A stretch of 64,000 bases of DNA, from positions 1 to 64,000 of the forward strand of contig NZ_FOUR01000006.1 in the NCBI RefSeq assembly GCF_900114925.1. Reading direction: 5' to 3'. Each line of letters begins with the position of its first letter. Positions within the stretch are counted from its first letter, which is position 1. Of this stretch, positions 48,057 through 57,726 are shown in pieces. The position numbers and the translations under genes were made by a program. This DNA comes from Marinobacter pelagius. GTDB lineage: Bacteria > Pseudomonadota > Gammaproteobacteria > Pseudomonadales > Oleiphilaceae. A model generated the notes under the pieces. It did no database searches. It was not told where the DNA came from and saw nothing but the letters and a program-made list of their open reading frames with translations.

Positions 48057-49106
48057 ATGAGAAGTTTCATTCAGTCTATTTTTGGCAAAGGCGCACCCAA
48101 ACAACTAAGGATCCTGCCTCAAGACGTGACAATTACGATGGCGCCAGGACAAACGTTATTGGAAGCTGCCCTGGCTAATGATATCCCCTATCCACATGAC
48201 TGCACGGTTGGCACCTGCGCCTCATGCAAAACTCGCCTTAAGCAGGGCCGAGTTCGGGAAGCAACACCATTTGGCTACACTTTGTCAAAGGCCGAACTGG
48301 ATGCAGGTTATATACTGGCCTGCCAAGCATTCCCGCGTGACGAACTCACCGTGGTCGAGCTTGATGTTCAGTCGGCTACCCTGCCGCCGGCTGAACAGTT
48401 CGAGGCAAGAATTGTTGCGACAGAGCCTCTCACCCACGACATTCTCAAAGTTACCGTTCAAGCTGACCGTCCGGTCCACTACTTGGCCGGACAGTATGCG
48501 AAGCTTCGCATCCCAGGCTCTGAACGCTTCCGATGTTATTCGTTTGCCAACGCGCCACAGCGCAATGGCCGAAGCAGCATTGAATTCTATATCCGCAAGG
48601 TACCGGGAGGCGAATTCACCGGGGCTCTGTTCAGCGCTGAGCTGGATGGTAAACCGCTGGAGATGGAAGCCCCCCATGGCACATTTTACCTGCGGGGCGG
48701 AGATGCGCCGATGGTGTGCATCGCCGGAGGCAGTGGTCTTGCGCCATTGATCAGTATTCTTGAGCACATTAGGGGAAATCGAATACAGCGTGACTGCACC
48801 TTGCTCTTCGGCGCACGAACGCAAGGTGATCTGTATCAGCTCGATTCGATTGCCAATATTGCTGCCAACTGGCGGGGCGAGTTCCGATTCATCCCTGTGT
48901 TGTCCCAAGAACCGGAAGTTAGCGATTGGACGGGCGCGCGAGGCTTGGTGACTGATCATATCCCCGCTGAATTTTGCGATAGCGCAGAAGGTTACCTATG
49001 TGGGCCCCCACCGATGATCGATGCCGCCATCACTCGACTCCTGGAGTTGGGCATACCTCTTGAGAAGATCTTCTATGACAAGTTCACAGATGGCCGAGAT
49101 CTGTAG
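48057..49106 (+). CDS. cymAb: ferredoxin-NADH reductase of the p-cymene monooxygenase (CymAb/XylA-like)
   Basis: A 349-residue electron-transfer flavoprotein. The N-terminal plant-type [2Fe-2S] domain has C49, C54, C57 and C89 (HDCTVGTCASCK ... ILACQ). The FAD-binding stretch is RFRCYSFANAPQ and the NAD-binding start is MVCIAGGSGLAPLISI, ending in YLCGPPPMID. It feeds electrons from NADH to the CymAa di-iron hydroxylase. Length and layout equal XylA and CymAb. GAGGAGGAGCTC precedes the ATG. Separated from cymAa by a 426-bp gap. Confidence 0.86.
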   Translation: MRSFIQSIFGKGAPKQLRILPQDVTITMAPGQTLLEAALANDIPYPHDCTVGTCASCKTRLKQGRVREATPFGYTLSKAELDAGYILACQAFPRDELTVVELDVQSATLPPAEQFEARIVATEPLTHDILKVTVQADRPVHYLAGQYAKLRIPGSERFRCYSFANAPQRNGRSSIEFYIRKVPGGEFTGALFSAELDGKPLEMEAPHGTFYLRGGDAPMVCIAGGSGLAPLISILEHIRGNRIQRDCTLLFGARTQGDLYQLDSIANIAANWRGEFRFIPVLSQEPEVSDWTGARGLVTDHIPAEFCDSAEGYLCGPPPMIDAAITRLLELGIPLEKIFYDKFTDGRDL

Positions 49107-49145
49107 GTTTTTTCTTTACAAAAACAAGATGAAAAGGAATAGCTT

Positions 49146-50537
49146 ATGAATAAAACAATATACAGCTATAGCGTAAGTAGTTTTCTAGCCCTTCAGGCCT
49201 GCCTTTGGAGTAGCGGTGCATATGCAACCGATGCCTTCAACCTCATCGGTTACGGCCCGGTGTCCCTCGGCATGGGTGGGAGCGGCGCAGCCTATGATAT
49301 TGGTGCACAGGGAATGATGTTAAACCCGGCGACCCTTACTCTGATTCGGAAGGGAGCCCATCTGGGTCTCGGTATAGATATCATTTCTGCCGATCTAGAG
49401 GTCAGTAATACCCTAACCGGCGAGAAAGCACGCTCTCATAGCCGTGGCCGAAACAATGGGCCGTACTTCGGCCCAGAACTTTCCTATGTCTGGCGTGGTG
49501 AACGATTTTCGTTAGGTGTGGGGGCTTTTGCATCTGACGGTGTCGGAACTCAGTTCGGCGATAGCAGTTTTCTCTCCCGAACCTCTACCAACGGCATCGA
49601 CACGGGACTCGACAGCTTCTCTCGACTGCTCGTCTTGCGAGTACCACTCTCTGCAGCCTATCAGGTAAACGAAAAACTTGCTGTCGGTGCTTCTTTGGAT
49701 GCCGTATGGACATCGGTGAACCTAGGCCTGCTGCTAGATACATCACAAATCGGTAGTTTAGCAGCCCAAGGGCGGCTGTCAGGTTCGTTAGTTCCGACAC
49801 TAATGAGCGTCCCAGAACTATCTGCGGGTTATCTGTCTGTGGACAATGGGCGTGCCGCCGGCGGTGGTGTGGATGCTTGGGGAATAGGCGGCAGACTCGG
49901 ACTGACCTATCAATTGTCCCCCCAAACACGATTTGGACTGGCATATAACTTCAAAACGAACGTCGGCGATGTCTCAGGTGATGCCAATCTAACAGCAGTG
50001 AGCGCTCTCGCCGGTAATATTCCCCTCGATGGCAGCGTAACGTTGCGCAACTTCGAAATGCCCGCTCACCTGGTAGCCGGTTTAAGTCACTGGTTTGCGG
50101 ATGACTTCGTCGTTTCGATCGACTATAAGCGCGTATACTGGAGTGACGTCATGAAAGACATTCGCGTTGGGTTCAAGCAACAAGATTCAGGTGATAGCCT
50201 CAGCCTCATATTGCCTTTCAATTATCGGGACACCAACGTGTTCTCTGTTGGAGCGCAATATCGCTACAGCACAAACTGGGCGTTCCGCGCAGGCATCCAC
50301 TATGCGGACCAAGCAACTCCCAGCACTGGGGTCTTGCCAATCATACCCTCTACGCCAACCACCAACGTCACAGGCGGCGTCTCGTATGCCTTTGGCGCCA
50401 ACGATAGAATCGATTTCGCACTGGCATACGGGTTTCGGGAAAAGGTCGCCAACGACAGCCTTCCGTTAACCGACACTCCCATCGAAGTCGCGCATTCACA
50501 AATCGCCGCTTCCTTCGCCTATACTAAGGCGTTCTAG
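49146..50537 (+). CDS. cymD: FadL/TodX-family outer-membrane hydrocarbon channel (CymD-like)
   Basis: A 463-residue protein with a signal peptide (about 1-27, ending GAYA) and a mature N-terminus TDAFNLIGYGPVSLGMGGSG. This is the NPA-containing hatch region (GMMLNPATL) of OmpP1/FadL/TodX channels. The C-terminal strand ends in Phe (FAYTKAF), as in beta-barrels. Predicted to pass aromatic hydrocarbon across the outer membrane. It lies 39 nt after cymAb and is last in the operon, whereas in P. putida F1 it lies between cymAa and cymAb. Confidence 0.86.
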   Translation: MNKTIYSYSVSSFLALQACLWSSGAYATDAFNLIGYGPVSLGMGGSGAAYDIGAQGMMLNPATLTLIRKGAHLGLGIDIISADLEVSNTLTGEKARSHSRGRNNGPYFGPELSYVWRGERFSLGVGAFASDGVGTQFGDSSFLSRTSTNGIDTGLDSFSRLLVLRVPLSAAYQVNEKLAVGASLDAVWTSVNLGLLLDTSQIGSLAAQGRLSGSLVPTLMSVPELSAGYLSVDNGRAAGGGVDAWGIGGRLGLTYQLSPQTRFGLAYNFKTNVGDVSGDANLTAVSALAGNIPLDGSVTLRNFEMPAHLVAGLSHWFADDFVVSIDYKRVYWSDVMKDIRVGFKQQDSGDSLSLILPFNYRDTNVFSVGAQYRYSTNWAFRAGIHYADQATPSTGVLPIIPSTPTTNVTGGVSYAFGANDRIDFALAYGFREKVANDSLPLTDTPIEVAHSQIAASFAYTKAF

Positions 50538-50564
50538 GAGTTTTCTTTGAGGAGCGTGGCGGAG

Positions 50565-50618
50565 GGCTTGCCCCTAATAACATATTAGGGGCAAGCCAGA
50601 GTCGGAAAAATCCGACTC
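50565..50618 (+). terminator. double hairpin after the cym operon
   Basis: A perfect 15-bp stem with a 3-nt loop (GGCTTGCCCCTAATA, ACA, TATTAGGGGCAAGCC; 50565-50597) is followed at once by an 8-bp stem (GAGTCGGA, AAAA, TCCGACTC; 50599-50618). It follows cymD by 27 nt. No strong T-tract is present, so terminator function is likely but not certain; the first dyad also resembles IS ends such as the one at 40603. Confidence 0.55.
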
Positions 50619-50634
50619 CGGTTGTTGCTGTTTT

Positions 50635-51701
50635 CACCCAGAAACCGCATATTTCATGGCGTAGCCGGAGGGCCTGGACTACTGCAATGCGGAATGGGGG
50701 CGAACATGGTTATCGAACGACCTCCACGCTTCGATTTTCTCCCTGGCCTGCCAATTGCGAGAAACAGTTTTCGTTCAGCCACTCCTGCCTCAGTCGCCCA
50801 GTGAAGAACTCCACCGTCGCGTTGTCGGTGGGGTTGCCTGGCTGCGAGAAGTCCATTTCAACCTTCCGGTCATACGCCCGGCGGTCCAGGACCGTGCCGG
50901 CAAAATCGAAACCCTTGTCCGGTTTGAAGACCTTGGGGTTACTCGAAAACGAGCAGTGGCATTCAGGACTTACTGAACATCATGCCCCTTCAGACTTTGT
51001 CTGACCACGATACAAAGGCATTCTCGGTAAACAGGTCAATGATCGTCATTAGGCGCAGTCGCCGGCCATCGAATAGAGCATCTGAGACAAAATTCATATC
51101 TCAGATGTGATTGGGATGGTTTGCCTACTGAAGCGGCTGACGGTACTTGGCCCCATTTCTGCAATTGGGACACTTGAGGCGAAGTCACAGTACTTGGCCA
51201 CGATTAAAGTCGGTAGACCCGTTTGTGGTTGTCACGCCAGCTTTCCCTTTAAACTTGAACATGAACACCTCGATAGAAGCAGTGGAGGCTCGTATCGGCG
51301 ATCTCACGGGTTCTCGTCGACACTGCCGGCGAGTCCCTTGTCGCCGATTGATACCGACAGGACGCCTGAAAAACTGCAAGACCGTACACCCCTGGCCTGC
51401 TCTTATTCCGTATAGTTTCTGCAGGTCAGCCACCAACTGGCCTCGAAGAGGTGATCTCAGAGCTTGTGCAACCATGTACTGAAGCATGGCCTTGTTCAGG
51501 CTTAAATCGGCCACCAGCTTCTTCAGTCGCTGATTTTCCTCCTCCAATTGCTTAAGGTACATGCAATAGGGAGGTAGTCCATAGATGAAAAATGTGGCGC
51601 CCGGCCCTCACCTTGGGAAAGACTTCCGTGACCGACGTAGCCAGTTCGGCCTGTTGCAGGGTGAAGGCCATTTGCTCTTTGGTGTGAGAAGATCGCTTCA
51701 T
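50635..51701 (-). mobile_element. degenerate IS3-family element (second, unrelated copy)
   Basis: Minus-strand remnants of both transposase frames. The orfA start at 51701 reads MKRSSHTKEQMAFTLQQAEL and degenerates, then LKQLEEENQRLKKLVADLSL follows in another frame (about 51550). The orfB C-terminal part reads FDFAGTVLDRRAYDRKVEMD (about 50900) and later AREKIEAWRSFDNHVRPHSA with a premature TAG, ending at 50635. Multiple frameshifts show it is long dead. It belongs to the IS407/IS511-like side of IS3 and differs from the copy at 40603. Confidence 0.75.
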
Positions 51702-51991
51702 GGCACGGCTTCCTGATCAGGGTTACTTCCCCAGCGTCTCACACCACGTTTACAGTGAAAAAACTACAACTCAAACACCTAAAAGCTCAAAATATAATTG
51801 AGCACATCAAATAAGTGAAGACTTATTATCAGTGAAAAATCACCTGGAAAGCGAAATAAAAAATTCAAAAAACCTGACTAGAACGCAGGACTGTGCGAAA
51901 AATTGACCAACTCAATAGAGTCATGATTTCCTCGTCTGTAGAGAATATAGAAACACCTGCAAACAGTTCGTTCTTCGATCACTTCGTCGAA

Positions 51992-52018
51992 AACAAAAAA
52001 AATCCCAGAAAATCTGGG
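51992..52018 (-). terminator. intrinsic terminator of the cmt operon
   Basis: On the minus strand CCCAGA, loop TTT, TCTGGG is followed by ATTTTTTTTGTTTT (stem complement at 52004-52018). It lies about 207 nt after the last cmt-operon gene. The surrounding 51702-52224 is AT-rich with no credible gene; the short frame there has no coding features. Confidence 0.8.
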
Positions 52019-52224
52019 CAAAATGCAGAGACAACCGCAAAAATGTATATCCTTTAAAATATAAAGAAAACCAACCATCAAACCGAAGACTTAACAATCA
52101 GACCGAAACATTTAATCGTCACCATTAAATATGAAATTATTCTTGTAAAACGTCCTTGTTAAAAGAAACCCCATAGCCGCTTGGAATTTTGTCGGGATTT
52201 TTTATCTAAAGAATATTAATTCAC

Positions 52225-53925
52225 CTAGATGAAATCTTTCTCGCCATACTCTCTACTAACATTCAAGCTCAAACTTTCATCCTTATTCTCGAATTTCCTT
52301 AAGTCTACCCTCCTTATCTTTCCTGATATGGTTTTAGGGAATTCATCAATAATCTGAATAAATCGCACTCTTTTATAGGGGGCCATATTTACGGATATGA
52401 AATTAAAAATATCTTTTACGACATCTTCCTCTTTTTCTGATGCAGTTTCCGACAGAACCAAATATGCTTTTGGCAAATACAACCGAACCGGATCATCAAC
52501 TGGAATGACAGCGACCTCTACAACGGCAGGATGTTGCATCAAAATACTTTCAAGCTCGAACGGACTTATTCTGTAGTCTGATGACTTGAAAACATCATCT
52601 GCCCTGCCAATAAAGGTGATGTATCCTTCCGAATCCCTAGAAGCGGTATCGCCCGTGCGATAAAAACCCTCAGCCATGACCTCATTGGTTTTTTCTTCGC
52701 TGTCCTCATAACACAACATTAAGCCGGTTGGCTTATTGTCTATTTTGAGAGCGACCTCACCTTCCTGGGCAGGAATCCCTCGATCGTCCAAAAGAACAAC
52801 CTCATATCCAGGCAAAGGACGCCCCATTTTCCCTGGCTTAACGCGTTGCCCCGGAGTATTACCAATGAGAGCTGTGGTTTCTGACTGCCCATACCCATCT
52901 CTTACTATAATTCCCCATGCCTTTTGAATTTTTTGAATTACCTCAGGATTCAAAGGCTCGCCAGCTCCAACCAACTCCCTCAATTCAAGTCGAGACTTAA
53001 CAGCACTTAGATCTTCCTGGACCAACATCCGCCAGACAGTCGCTGGTGCACATAAAGTATTAACGGGATAGCTCGTTAATACACTCAAAAGCGACTTAGC
53101 ATTAAAACGACTGGAGTTATATATAAATATACATGCTTCCGCGTTCCATGGAGCAAAGAAACAGCTCCAGGCATGTTTTGCCCATCCCGGCGACGATATG
53201 TTCATATGTACGTCATTAGGCTTTAGCCCAATCCAGTACATGGTGGTCAAACTTCCTACCGGGTAACTTTGATGCGAATGAAGAACCAGCTTGGGCTTAG
53301 AGGTTGTCCCTGATGTGAAATAGAGTAAAAGTGGATCGTGCGCTAAAGTCTTCTCTCTTGGTTTAAAGTCTTCTTTGAATGCACTTGCTGATTTATACGA
53401 AATCCAATCATCCAGATTAGAATCTAGATCGACACAAATCGCAGAGGTCATTCCATCCAAGAAGCGCTCAAATTTATTAAGGTGGTTGGAGTTTGTAATC
53501 AGAAATTTCGCACCTCCACGGTGAATTCGATCTAAAAGATCTTCTTCCACCAACAGTTCTGAAGTCGGAATTATTACTGCGCCAATTTTAATGGACGCTA
53601 ACATAACTTCCCACAGGGCTACTTCGTTCCCGAGCATAAGCAAGACTCTGTCGCCCTTGCAGACTCCCTGGGCTTCAAGGAAATTGGCTACCTGATTCGA
53701 GCGCCGTGAAATCTGGTCGAAGCTGTAAACGTCGTCATCTCCTTCATCATTTATGATGTGGAGCGCCGGATTATGGTTGCCGCTGGCAATATAATCGAAA
53801 TAATCTAAAGCCCAGTTAAATTCGCTAAGCTGTGGCCATTTAAATTGATCAACGGCATCTTCGTAATTAATTCTTTGTGAGATCAGAAAATTTCTTGCTT
53901 CCAGAAACGTATTGTTTTTGTTCAT
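52225..53925 (-). CDS. AMP-forming acyl-CoA synthetase (CymE-like), probably isobutyrate or short-chain acid
   Basis: A 566-residue ANL-family ligase with P-loop LLYFTSGTTSKPKLVLHS, DGYGQSETT (motif A5), YRTGDTASRD (A7) and the catalytic lysine region PKTISGKIRRVDLR (A10). P. putida F1 has an acetyl-CoA-synthetase-like cymE of unclear role in the cym operon; here the gene ends the cmt operon, 21 nt after cmtG. The CmtE hydrolase releases isobutyrate, so isobutyryl-CoA formation is a sensible inferred role. Base composition is far more AT-rich than the next two genes upstream. Confidence 0.8.
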   Translation of the reverse strand: MNKNNTFLEARNFLISQRINYEDAVDQFKWPQLSEFNWALDYFDYIASGNHNPALHIINDEGDDDVYSFDQISRRSNQVANFLEAQGVCKGDRVLLMLGNEVALWEVMLASIKIGAVIIPTSELLVEEDLLDRIHRGGAKFLITNSNHLNKFERFLDGMTSAICVDLDSNLDDWISYKSASAFKEDFKPREKTLAHDPLLLYFTSGTTSKPKLVLHSHQSYPVGSLTTMYWIGLKPNDVHMNISSPGWAKHAWSCFFAPWNAEACIFIYNSSRFNAKSLLSVLTSYPVNTLCAPATVWRMLVQEDLSAVKSRLELRELVGAGEPLNPEVIQKIQKAWGIIVRDGYGQSETTALIGNTPGQRVKPGKMGRPLPGYEVVLLDDRGIPAQEGEVALKIDNKPTGLMLCYEDSEEKTNEVMAEGFYRTGDTASRDSEGYITFIGRADDVFKSSDYRISPFELESILMQHPAVVEVAVIPVDDPVRLYLPKAYLVLSETASEKEEDVVKDIFNFISVNMAPYKRVRFIQIIDEFPKTISGKIRRVDLRKFENKDESLSLNVSREYGEKDFI

Positions 53926-53946
53926 GACAAATCTTTCCTATTCAGC

Positions 53947-54963
53947 TCACTTCAGGAGATCCAGCGCCACATCCACGATCATGTCTTCCTGGCCACCCAC
54001 CATGCGGCGACGGCCAAGCTCTACCAGAATGTCCACGGTCTTGAGGCCATACTTCTGCGCCGCCACCTCGGAGTGACGCAGGAAGCTGGAGTAAACTCCG
54101 GCATAGCCCAGGGCCAGGGTCTCGCGGTCGACACGAACCGGGCGGTCCTGCAGCGGACGCACCACGTCATCGGCAGCGTCCATCAGGGCGTACAGATCGG
54201 TGCCATGCTCCCAGCCCATCTTGTCGAAGGCGGCGATGCACACTTCCAGCGGCGCGTTGCCGGCGCCGGCGCCCATGCCGGACAGGGAGGCATCGACCCG
54301 GTCACAACCTTCCTCGACCGCGACCATGGAGTTGGCCACACCCAGGGCCAGGTTGTGGTGGGCGTGAATGCCGGTTTCGGTTTCCGGTTTGAGAACGTCT
54401 TTCAGGGCCCGGAAGCGGTCCCGGATGTCGTTCATGTTCATGGCACCGCCGGAATCGACCACATAGAGGCAGGTGGCGCCGTAGTCTTCCATCAGTTTGG
54501 CTTGCTCGGCCAGGCCTTGCGGGGTCTGCATGTGGCTCATCATCAGAAAGCCGACGGTGTCCATGCCCAGCTTGCGGGCGTGCTCGATGTGCTGCCTGGA
54601 GACATCCGCCTCGGTGCAGTGGGTGGCCACGCGAACAATGCGGGCACCGGCGTTGTAGGCGTTGTCCAGGTCATGGACGGTACCGATGCCGGGCAGCAGC
54701 AGGGTGGCGATCTTGGCGTGCTCGATCACTTCGGCCACCGCCTCGATCCACTCCAGGTCGGTGTGGGCGCCGAAGCCGTAGTTGAAGCTCGAGCCCTGCA
54801 GGCCGTCGCCGTGGGCCACTTCGATGGAATCGACTTTCGCCTTGTCCAGCGCCCGTGCGATGTCCTGCACGTTCTTGATGGAGTACTGGTGGCGGATGGC
54901 GTGGCTGCCGTCGCGCAGGGTCACGTCGGAGATGTACAGTTTCTTGCCGGGGTTATAAGTCAT
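53947..54963 (-). CDS. cmtG: 4-hydroxy-2-oxovalerate aldolase
   Basis: A 338-residue DRE-TIM aldolase that splits 4-hydroxy-2-oxovalerate to pyruvate and acetaldehyde. The metal motif is [18 protein letters not shown] near 8-25, with [15 protein letters not shown] near 195-209. It forms a channeling complex with the acylating acetaldehyde dehydrogenase encoded 12 nt upstream. Both genes are strikingly GC-rich (sample 54241-54300 has 46 G+C of 60) compared with the ligase gene behind (53101-53160 has 21 of 60), pointing to separate origins. Confidence 0.94.
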   Translation of the reverse strand: MTYNPGKKLYISDVTLRDGSHAIRHQYSIKNVQDIARALDKAKVDSIEVAHGDGLQGSSFNYGFGAHTDLEWIEAVAEVIEHAKIATLLLPGIGTVHDLDNAYNAGARIVRVATHCTEADVSRQHIEHARKLGMDTVGFLMMSHMQTPQGLAEQAKLMEDYGATCLYVVDSGGAMNMNDIRDRFRALKDVLKPETETGIHAHHNLALGVANSMVAVEEGCDRVDASLSGMGAGAGNAPLEVCIAAFDKMGWEHGTDLYALMDAADDVVRPLQDRPVRVDRETLALGYAGVYSSFLRHSEVAAQKYGLKTVDILVELGRRRMVGGQEDMIVDVALDLLK

Positions 54964-54975
54964 GAGTCAGTCTCC

Positions 54976-55911
54976 TCACTTGACCAGCGATTCGGCGATG
55001 CGCTCGGCGGTGCCCAGCGCGGCGGAGGTCATGATGTCCAGGTTGCCGGCGTAGGCCGGCAGGTAATGGGCGGCGCCCTCCACTTCCAGGAAGATGGAGG
55101 TCTTCAGGCCGCTGAAGCGGCCGAGACCCGGGACGTTCATGGGCTGGTCTTCCGGAATCACATCGAACTGGACTTTCTGTTTGAGGCGATAGCCCGGTAC
55201 GTAGGAGGACACGGCTTTCACCATTTCTTCTACGGACGCTTCTACTTCCGCCTGATCGGCGGCGTCGGAAAGCACGTACACGGTGTCGCGCATCAGCAGG
55301 GGCGGCTCGGCCGGGTTCAGGATGATGATGGCCTTGCCTTTCTGGGCACCGCCGACCACTTCGATGGCCTTGGAGGTGGTTTCGGTGAACTCGTCGATGT
55401 TGGCGCGGGTGCCCGGACCGGCGGACTTCGAAGAGATAGACGCCACGATCTCGGCGTAGTGCACCTTGGCCACGCGGGAGACCGCCGCCACCATGGGGAT
55501 GGTGGCCTGGCCACCGCAGGTGACCATGTTGACGTTGCCTTCAGACAGGTTCTGCTCCAGGTTCACCACCGGCACGCAGTAGGGGCCGATGGCCGCCGGG
55601 GTCAGGTCGACGATCTTGATGTTTTCCTTGTGACCGCGCAGGAACACTTCGTTGTGCATGTGCGCCTTGGCGGAGGTGGCGTCAAAGACGATGTCGATGT
55701 CGGCGAATTCCGGCATCTTCACCAGGCCGTCCACGCCCTCGTGGGTGGTGGCCACGCCCATGCGCTGGGCGCGGGCCAGGCCGTCGGATTCCGGGTCGAT
55801 ACCGACCATGGCGCCCATCTCGATGTGCTGGCCGTTGCGCAGGATCTTGATCATCAGGTCGGTGCCGATGTTGCCCGAGCCGATGATGGCTGCTTTCAGT
55901 TTCTTGCTCAT
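54976..55911 (-). CDS. cmtH: acetaldehyde dehydrogenase (acylating)
   Basis: A 311-residue enzyme converting acetaldehyde, CoA and NAD to acetyl-CoA. The NAD motif is [16 protein letters not shown] at about 7-22. The nucleophilic cysteine is in [14 protein letters not shown]. It pairs with the aldolase to keep toxic acetaldehyde inside the complex. AGGAAAGAG precedes the ATG. GC-rich like the aldolase gene, in contrast to the hydratase, hydrolase and ring-cleavage genes further upstream. Confidence 0.95.
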   Translation of the reverse strand: MSKKLKAAIIGSGNIGTDLMIKILRNGQHIEMGAMVGIDPESDGLARAQRMGVATTHEGVDGLVKMPEFADIDIVFDATSAKAHMHNEVFLRGHKENIKIVDLTPAAIGPYCVPVVNLEQNLSEGNVNMVTCGGQATIPMVAAVSRVAKVHYAEIVASISSKSAGPGTRANIDEFTETTSKAIEVVGGAQKGKAIIILNPAEPPLLMRDTVYVLSDAADQAEVEASVEEMVKAVSSYVPGYRLKQKVQFDVIPEDQPMNVPGLGRFSGLKTSIFLEVEGAAHYLPAYAGNLDIMTSAALGTAERIAESLVK

Positions 55912-55932
55912 GACTCTTTCCTGTTGCTTATA

Positions 55933-56721
55933 TCAGTCGAATCGCACGGAGCAGCTGCCAATGCCCGCCAGCGTCATCCGCAAATTGTCACCGGCAGTCA
56001 CGGGCACCATGGCGGACAGGGCTCCGGACAGAATCACTTCTCCGGCTTTGAGCGACATGCCAAGCTCACCCAAGGTATTGGCAAGCCAGGCGACGGCGAT
56101 GGCCGGTGACCCCATGGTTGCTGCTCCAGCGCCGGTACCCACTACCTGACCGTTTTTCTCAAGCACCATGCCAGTCGTGGACAGCTCAAGGTTTCGGTGG
56201 TCGACCAAACGGTCACCCAGCACAAAGACACCACAGGAGGCGTTGTCAGCCACTGTGTCCTGAATCCGGATCTTCCAGTCGCGAATTCGTGAATCGACAA
56301 TCTCGAAACACGCCATTACGCCTTCGGTGGCCCTGAGCACATCAGCCACAGTGACACCGGGGCCACTCAGGTCCTGTTTCAGGACAAAGGCAATCTCACC
56401 CTCCGCTTTGGGTTGGATCATGGATTTCATGGCAATTGACTCGCCCTGGTTGATCACCATCCGGTCCGTCAGCTGACCGAAATCGGGTTGGTTCACACCC
56501 AACATGTCCATGACAGCCTGACTGGTAACACCTATTTTCTTGCCAATAACTTGTTCACCCAGGGCTAACCTCTTACCAACAAACAGTTTCTGTATTTGAT
56601 AAGCATCTTGGACGGTTAGCTCTGGATATCGGTCTGTAATACTGTCAATCGGCATGGAGCCCTGGTAAGCAGAAAACAGCTCTTTTGCAATTTGCTCACA
56701 ATTATTGGCACTTGAATTCAT
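55933..56721 (-). CDS. cmtF: 2-oxopent-4-enoate (2-hydroxypenta-2,4-dienoate) hydratase
   Basis: A 262-residue FAH-superfamily-like hydratase that adds water to 2-hydroxypenta-2,4-dienoate, giving 4-hydroxy-2-oxovalerate. Motifs are [39 protein letters not shown] and [16 protein letters not shown], with [16 protein letters not shown] near the C-terminus. Gaps are 21 nt to cmtH and 14 nt to the hydrolase gene. The gene is intermediate in GC between its two neighbours. Confidence 0.93.
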   Translation of the reverse strand: MNSSANNCEQIAKELFSAYQGSMPIDSITDRYPELTVQDAYQIQKLFVGKRLALGEQVIGKKIGVTSQAVMDMLGVNQPDFGQLTDRMVINQGESIAMKSMIQPKAEGEIAFVLKQDLSGPGVTVADVLRATEGVMACFEIVDSRIRDWKIRIQDTVADNASCGVFVLGDRLVDHRNLELSTTGMVLEKNGQVVGTGAGAATMGSPAIAVAWLANTLGELGMSLKAGEVILSGALSAMVPVTAGDNLRMTLAGIGSCSVRFD

Positions 56722-56735
56722 ATTTGCGCCTCTAC

Positions 56736-57602
56736 CTACCCTACTTTTCCAAACTTGAAGAAATTCGTTGTTACCTCATTGAACTCTTCTGGCGCTTCAT
56801 ACTGCGGCCAATGAGCAGACTTTGACTTCATCAAATAAACGTGGCTTCCCTGAATCTTCTCTGAGGCAGAACGCGCGGTTTCAATATCATGAATAGGGTT
56901 GTCTTCAGTCCAGAGAAAAAGCGTTTGGCACGTTATTCGGTCCAGCGGAATCAAAAAATCATCATGCTTTTCAATGATTTTTGTGATTAGCGGTGCAACC
57001 TTAACTGTTTCTGGTTTTAGATAAATTCCGAGTCTTAGATTAACCAGTTCCTCATTGATCAAATGATGGTTACTTTCATGCATCAGCCAATGCATCCGAG
57101 CTTCAACAGACTGATAATTTGGAACACTATTTGTATTTCTTTTGTTTAGCTCAATAAGCTTTTCAAGATCATTTCTTCCTTTTTCTGTCGCAATTGGCAA
57201 ACCTGCGGCAGTATTGAGCATTAAACGATCAACCCGATCCGGATACTTTGCCGCGAAGTGGGCTGAGGTCCAGCCTCCCAAAGACTCCCCTGACAAATGC
57301 GCCTTCTCAATGCCCAAAGCGTCCATCAGTTCCTTCAGCTGATCTGCCAGAACGATTGGCGAATATTCCATTTCTTTCTTGGTAGACAAACCGTGACCAA
57401 CATAATCAAAAGCTATGACATGAAAGTCCTCGGACAAAGCGATGATGTTTTTTGCATATGCTTCGAGGTGACCATTTATCCCATGCTGAAAAAGAATAAC
57501 CTCTTTATTTTCCTTGCCGGCTTCTGCAATTCGAATATCACCGAAACTGGGAGTTGAAACAAAACGAATCTCAGTGCCCAACATGTCTAGCCATAAGCTC
57601 AT
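56736..57602 (-). CDS. cmtE: alpha/beta hydrolase, C-C bond hydrolase CmtE-like
   Basis: A 288-residue alpha/beta-hydrolase. The nucleophile is S107 in SGESLGGW, and a catalytic Asp-His pair is suggested by EDNPIHD and KSAHWPQ near the C-terminus; FQHGINGH forms the oxyanion region. Predicted to cleave 2-hydroxy-6-oxo-7-methylocta-2,4-dienoate into 2-hydroxypentadienoate and isobutyrate. The ATG at 57602, after TAGGAG, was preferred to a start at 57653 that lacks a ribosome site. Substrate assignment comes from the pathway. Confidence 0.85.
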   Translation of the reverse strand: MSLWLDMLGTEIRFVSTPSFGDIRIAEAGKENKEVILFQHGINGHLEAYAKNIIALSEDFHVIAFDYVGHGLSTKKEMEYSPIVLADQLKELMDALGIEKAHLSGESLGGWTSAHFAAKYPDRVDRLMLNTAAGLPIATEKGRNDLEKLIELNKRNTNSVPNYQSVEARMHWLMHESNHHLINEELVNLRLGIYLKPETVKVAPLITKIIEKHDDFLIPLDRITCQTLFLWTEDNPIHDIETARSASEKIQGSHVYLMKSKSAHWPQYEAPEEFNEVTTNFFKFGKVG

Positions 57603-57726
57603 ATAAAAATCTCCTAAATTCGACGCACGACGGTATGCCCCGAGCTTCAACAAGCCCAGGCTGGTTCATCTTAAAGGGGAGTAATGTGAGCGCCCCGTGT
57701 TCTAGGGACGCCCCAAGATTGAAACG

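Noticed and set aside
51878..52081. 67-codon open frame in the AT-rich gap behind the cmt operon
   Set aside because: It overlaps the intrinsic terminator at 51992-52018, has no ribosome site and an unconvincing composition.
54073..56109. 678-codon open frame on the plus strand opposite cmtG/cmtH
   Set aside because: It is the antisense of two clear enzymes and stays open only because of their high GC third positions; its His/Gly-rich translation has no domain.
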